The notes under the pieces are model-generated. The model saw nothing but the letters and a program-made list of their open reading frames with translations, made no database searches and was not told the DNA's origin. Below, in pieces: positions 63,611-64,000 of a DNA stretch of 64,000 nt (within the stretch, counting starts at the first letter, position 1; every line of letters starts with the position of its first letter). Position numbers and translations under genes: made by a program. This DNA is from Flavobacterium franklandianum (GTDB taxonomy: Bacteria > Bacteroidota > Bacteroidia > Flavobacteriales > Flavobacteriaceae), in the NCBI RefSeq assembly GCF_007097365.1, contig NZ_VJZR01000009.1:84814-148813 (forward strand). The letters are read 5' to 3'.

Positions 63611-63743
63611 CACAAACTTATGTAGTAACTTAAAAATGCTACCTCTTTCTAGGAAGACATAGTGAGGAAATAATCTCAAGTATTTCCAAAAAAATAAATT
63701 TTAAAAAAAGGGAATAACCGAGCTCAAGAACCCGGCGTACCTA

Positions 63744-63782
63744 TAAAACAAAAAACCCCATTCCGATAGGAATAGGGTTTTT
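63744..63782 (-). terminator. Terminator of the rRNA operon
   Basis: AAAAACCCCATTCC (63751-63764) and GGAATAGGGTTTTT (63769-63782) form a stem with a GATA loop and one mismatch. On the minus strand a T-rich run follows. It lies just beyond the 3' end of 5S rRNA. Confidence 0.9.
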
Positions 63783-63788
63783 CAAAAG

Positions 63789-63897
63789 AAAGGCGACGAC
63801 ATACTCTCCCACATAACTGCAGTACCATCTGCGCAGGCGGGCTTAACTACTCTGTTCGGGATGGGAAGAGGTGAGCCCCGCCGCAATAACCACCTTA
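63789..63897 (-). rRNA. rrf: 5S ribosomal RNA
   Basis: Read on the minus strand, the sequence has the 5S hallmarks: GGGGCTCACCTCTTCCCATC, CCGAACAGAGTAGTTAAGCC and GATGGTACTGC. The ends pair as AAGGTGG with TCGCCTT, giving helix I. The length is about 109 bases; ends are estimated to within a few bases. It is followed by a terminator and preceded on the right by a spacer that should lead to 23S rRNA outside the window. No tRNA is visible in the spacer. Confidence 0.95.
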
Positions 63898-64000
63898 AGA
63901 GGTTACAATTGCTTTGGGCAATTATTTTGCAACTAGTGATTCATTTGGAATCAAAAATTACAATAATATCTTGACATACTGAGATAAAGAAATTTTAATA
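63898..64000 (-). other. 23S-5S spacer of the rRNA operon
   Basis: This is AT-rich spacer DNA upstream of 5S rRNA, with TTGCTTTGGGCAATTATTTTGC able to form a small hairpin for processing. The 23S gene is expected to the right but is not in the window. Confidence 0.6.

Noticed and set aside
63898..64000. A tRNA gene in the 23S-5S spacer
   Set aside because: No cloverleaf, TTCGA loop or acceptor stem can be drawn in the 100 bases available.

Overview
The window is low-GC Bacteroidota DNA, most likely from Flavobacterium or a close relative. The evidence is a type IX secretion/gliding block (gldJ, porU, porV followed by cdd, pdhA and pdhC), promoters of the TAnnTTTG type, start regions that are A-rich with no Shine-Dalgarno sequence, many lipoprotein and SusC/TonB-type outer membrane proteins, and intergenic hairpin repeats. 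Several starts were moved inward to an ATG where the longest frame began at TTG or GTG.

Layout. 1-6.6 kb: a leftward nitrous oxide reductase cluster (cytochrome c, nosZ, a membrane protein-NosL fusion, nosD, nosF, nosY, then the start of a probable truncated haemoglobin cut by the window edge). It is headed by a 16-bp FNR/CRP-type palindrome. 6.7-16.2 kb: mixed housekeeping genes (hemL, a LysM glucosaminidase, a PLP desulfhydrase/ACC deaminase homologue, hutU, a DUF4230 protein, a GSCFA protein) and a broken chimera of a PQQ-type protein with a LuxR-type response regulator. 16.4-23.4 kb: alaS, an M23 peptidase, a MerR regulator, and a LemA-TPM-TPM group.

23.4-28.9 kb is the most distinctive region. 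It holds an Rrf2-family regulator with four cysteines, two copies of a dyad operator, a 31-residue leader peptide ending in CTCCF, a second short frame, then a TonB-dependent receptor, a DUF2490-like outer membrane protein and a ChrA-type anion transporter. I read it as a candidate sulfur/cysteine- or oxyanion-responsive uptake locus with a leader-peptide layer. The substrate is not shown by the sequence.

28.9-36.0 kb: an outer membrane beta-barrel protein with a Spy-like partner, der, a frameshifted ParE toxin facing an antitoxin-like gene, and era. 36.1-43.7 kb: a Leloir galactose operon (galK, galT, galE, sugar/sodium symporter, galM) divergent from a GntR-type regulator, with a dyad between them placed as an activator site would be. 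43.7-55.4 kb: murF, gldJ, porU, porV, cdd, pdhA, pdhC. 55.5-63.5 kb: an FAD amine oxidase-like protein, a glycosyltransferase, miaE and a giant CheB/CheR/histidine kinase/receiver protein with a frameshifted tail. 63.8-63.9 kb: a leftward 5S rRNA gene with its terminator, the end of an rRNA operon whose 23S lies beyond the right edge.

No prophage, insertion sequence or CRISPR array was seen. Small repeats are frequent: three classes of long inverted repeat, one nested 25-bp element, and degenerate short direct repeats that have entered at least two coding sequences.
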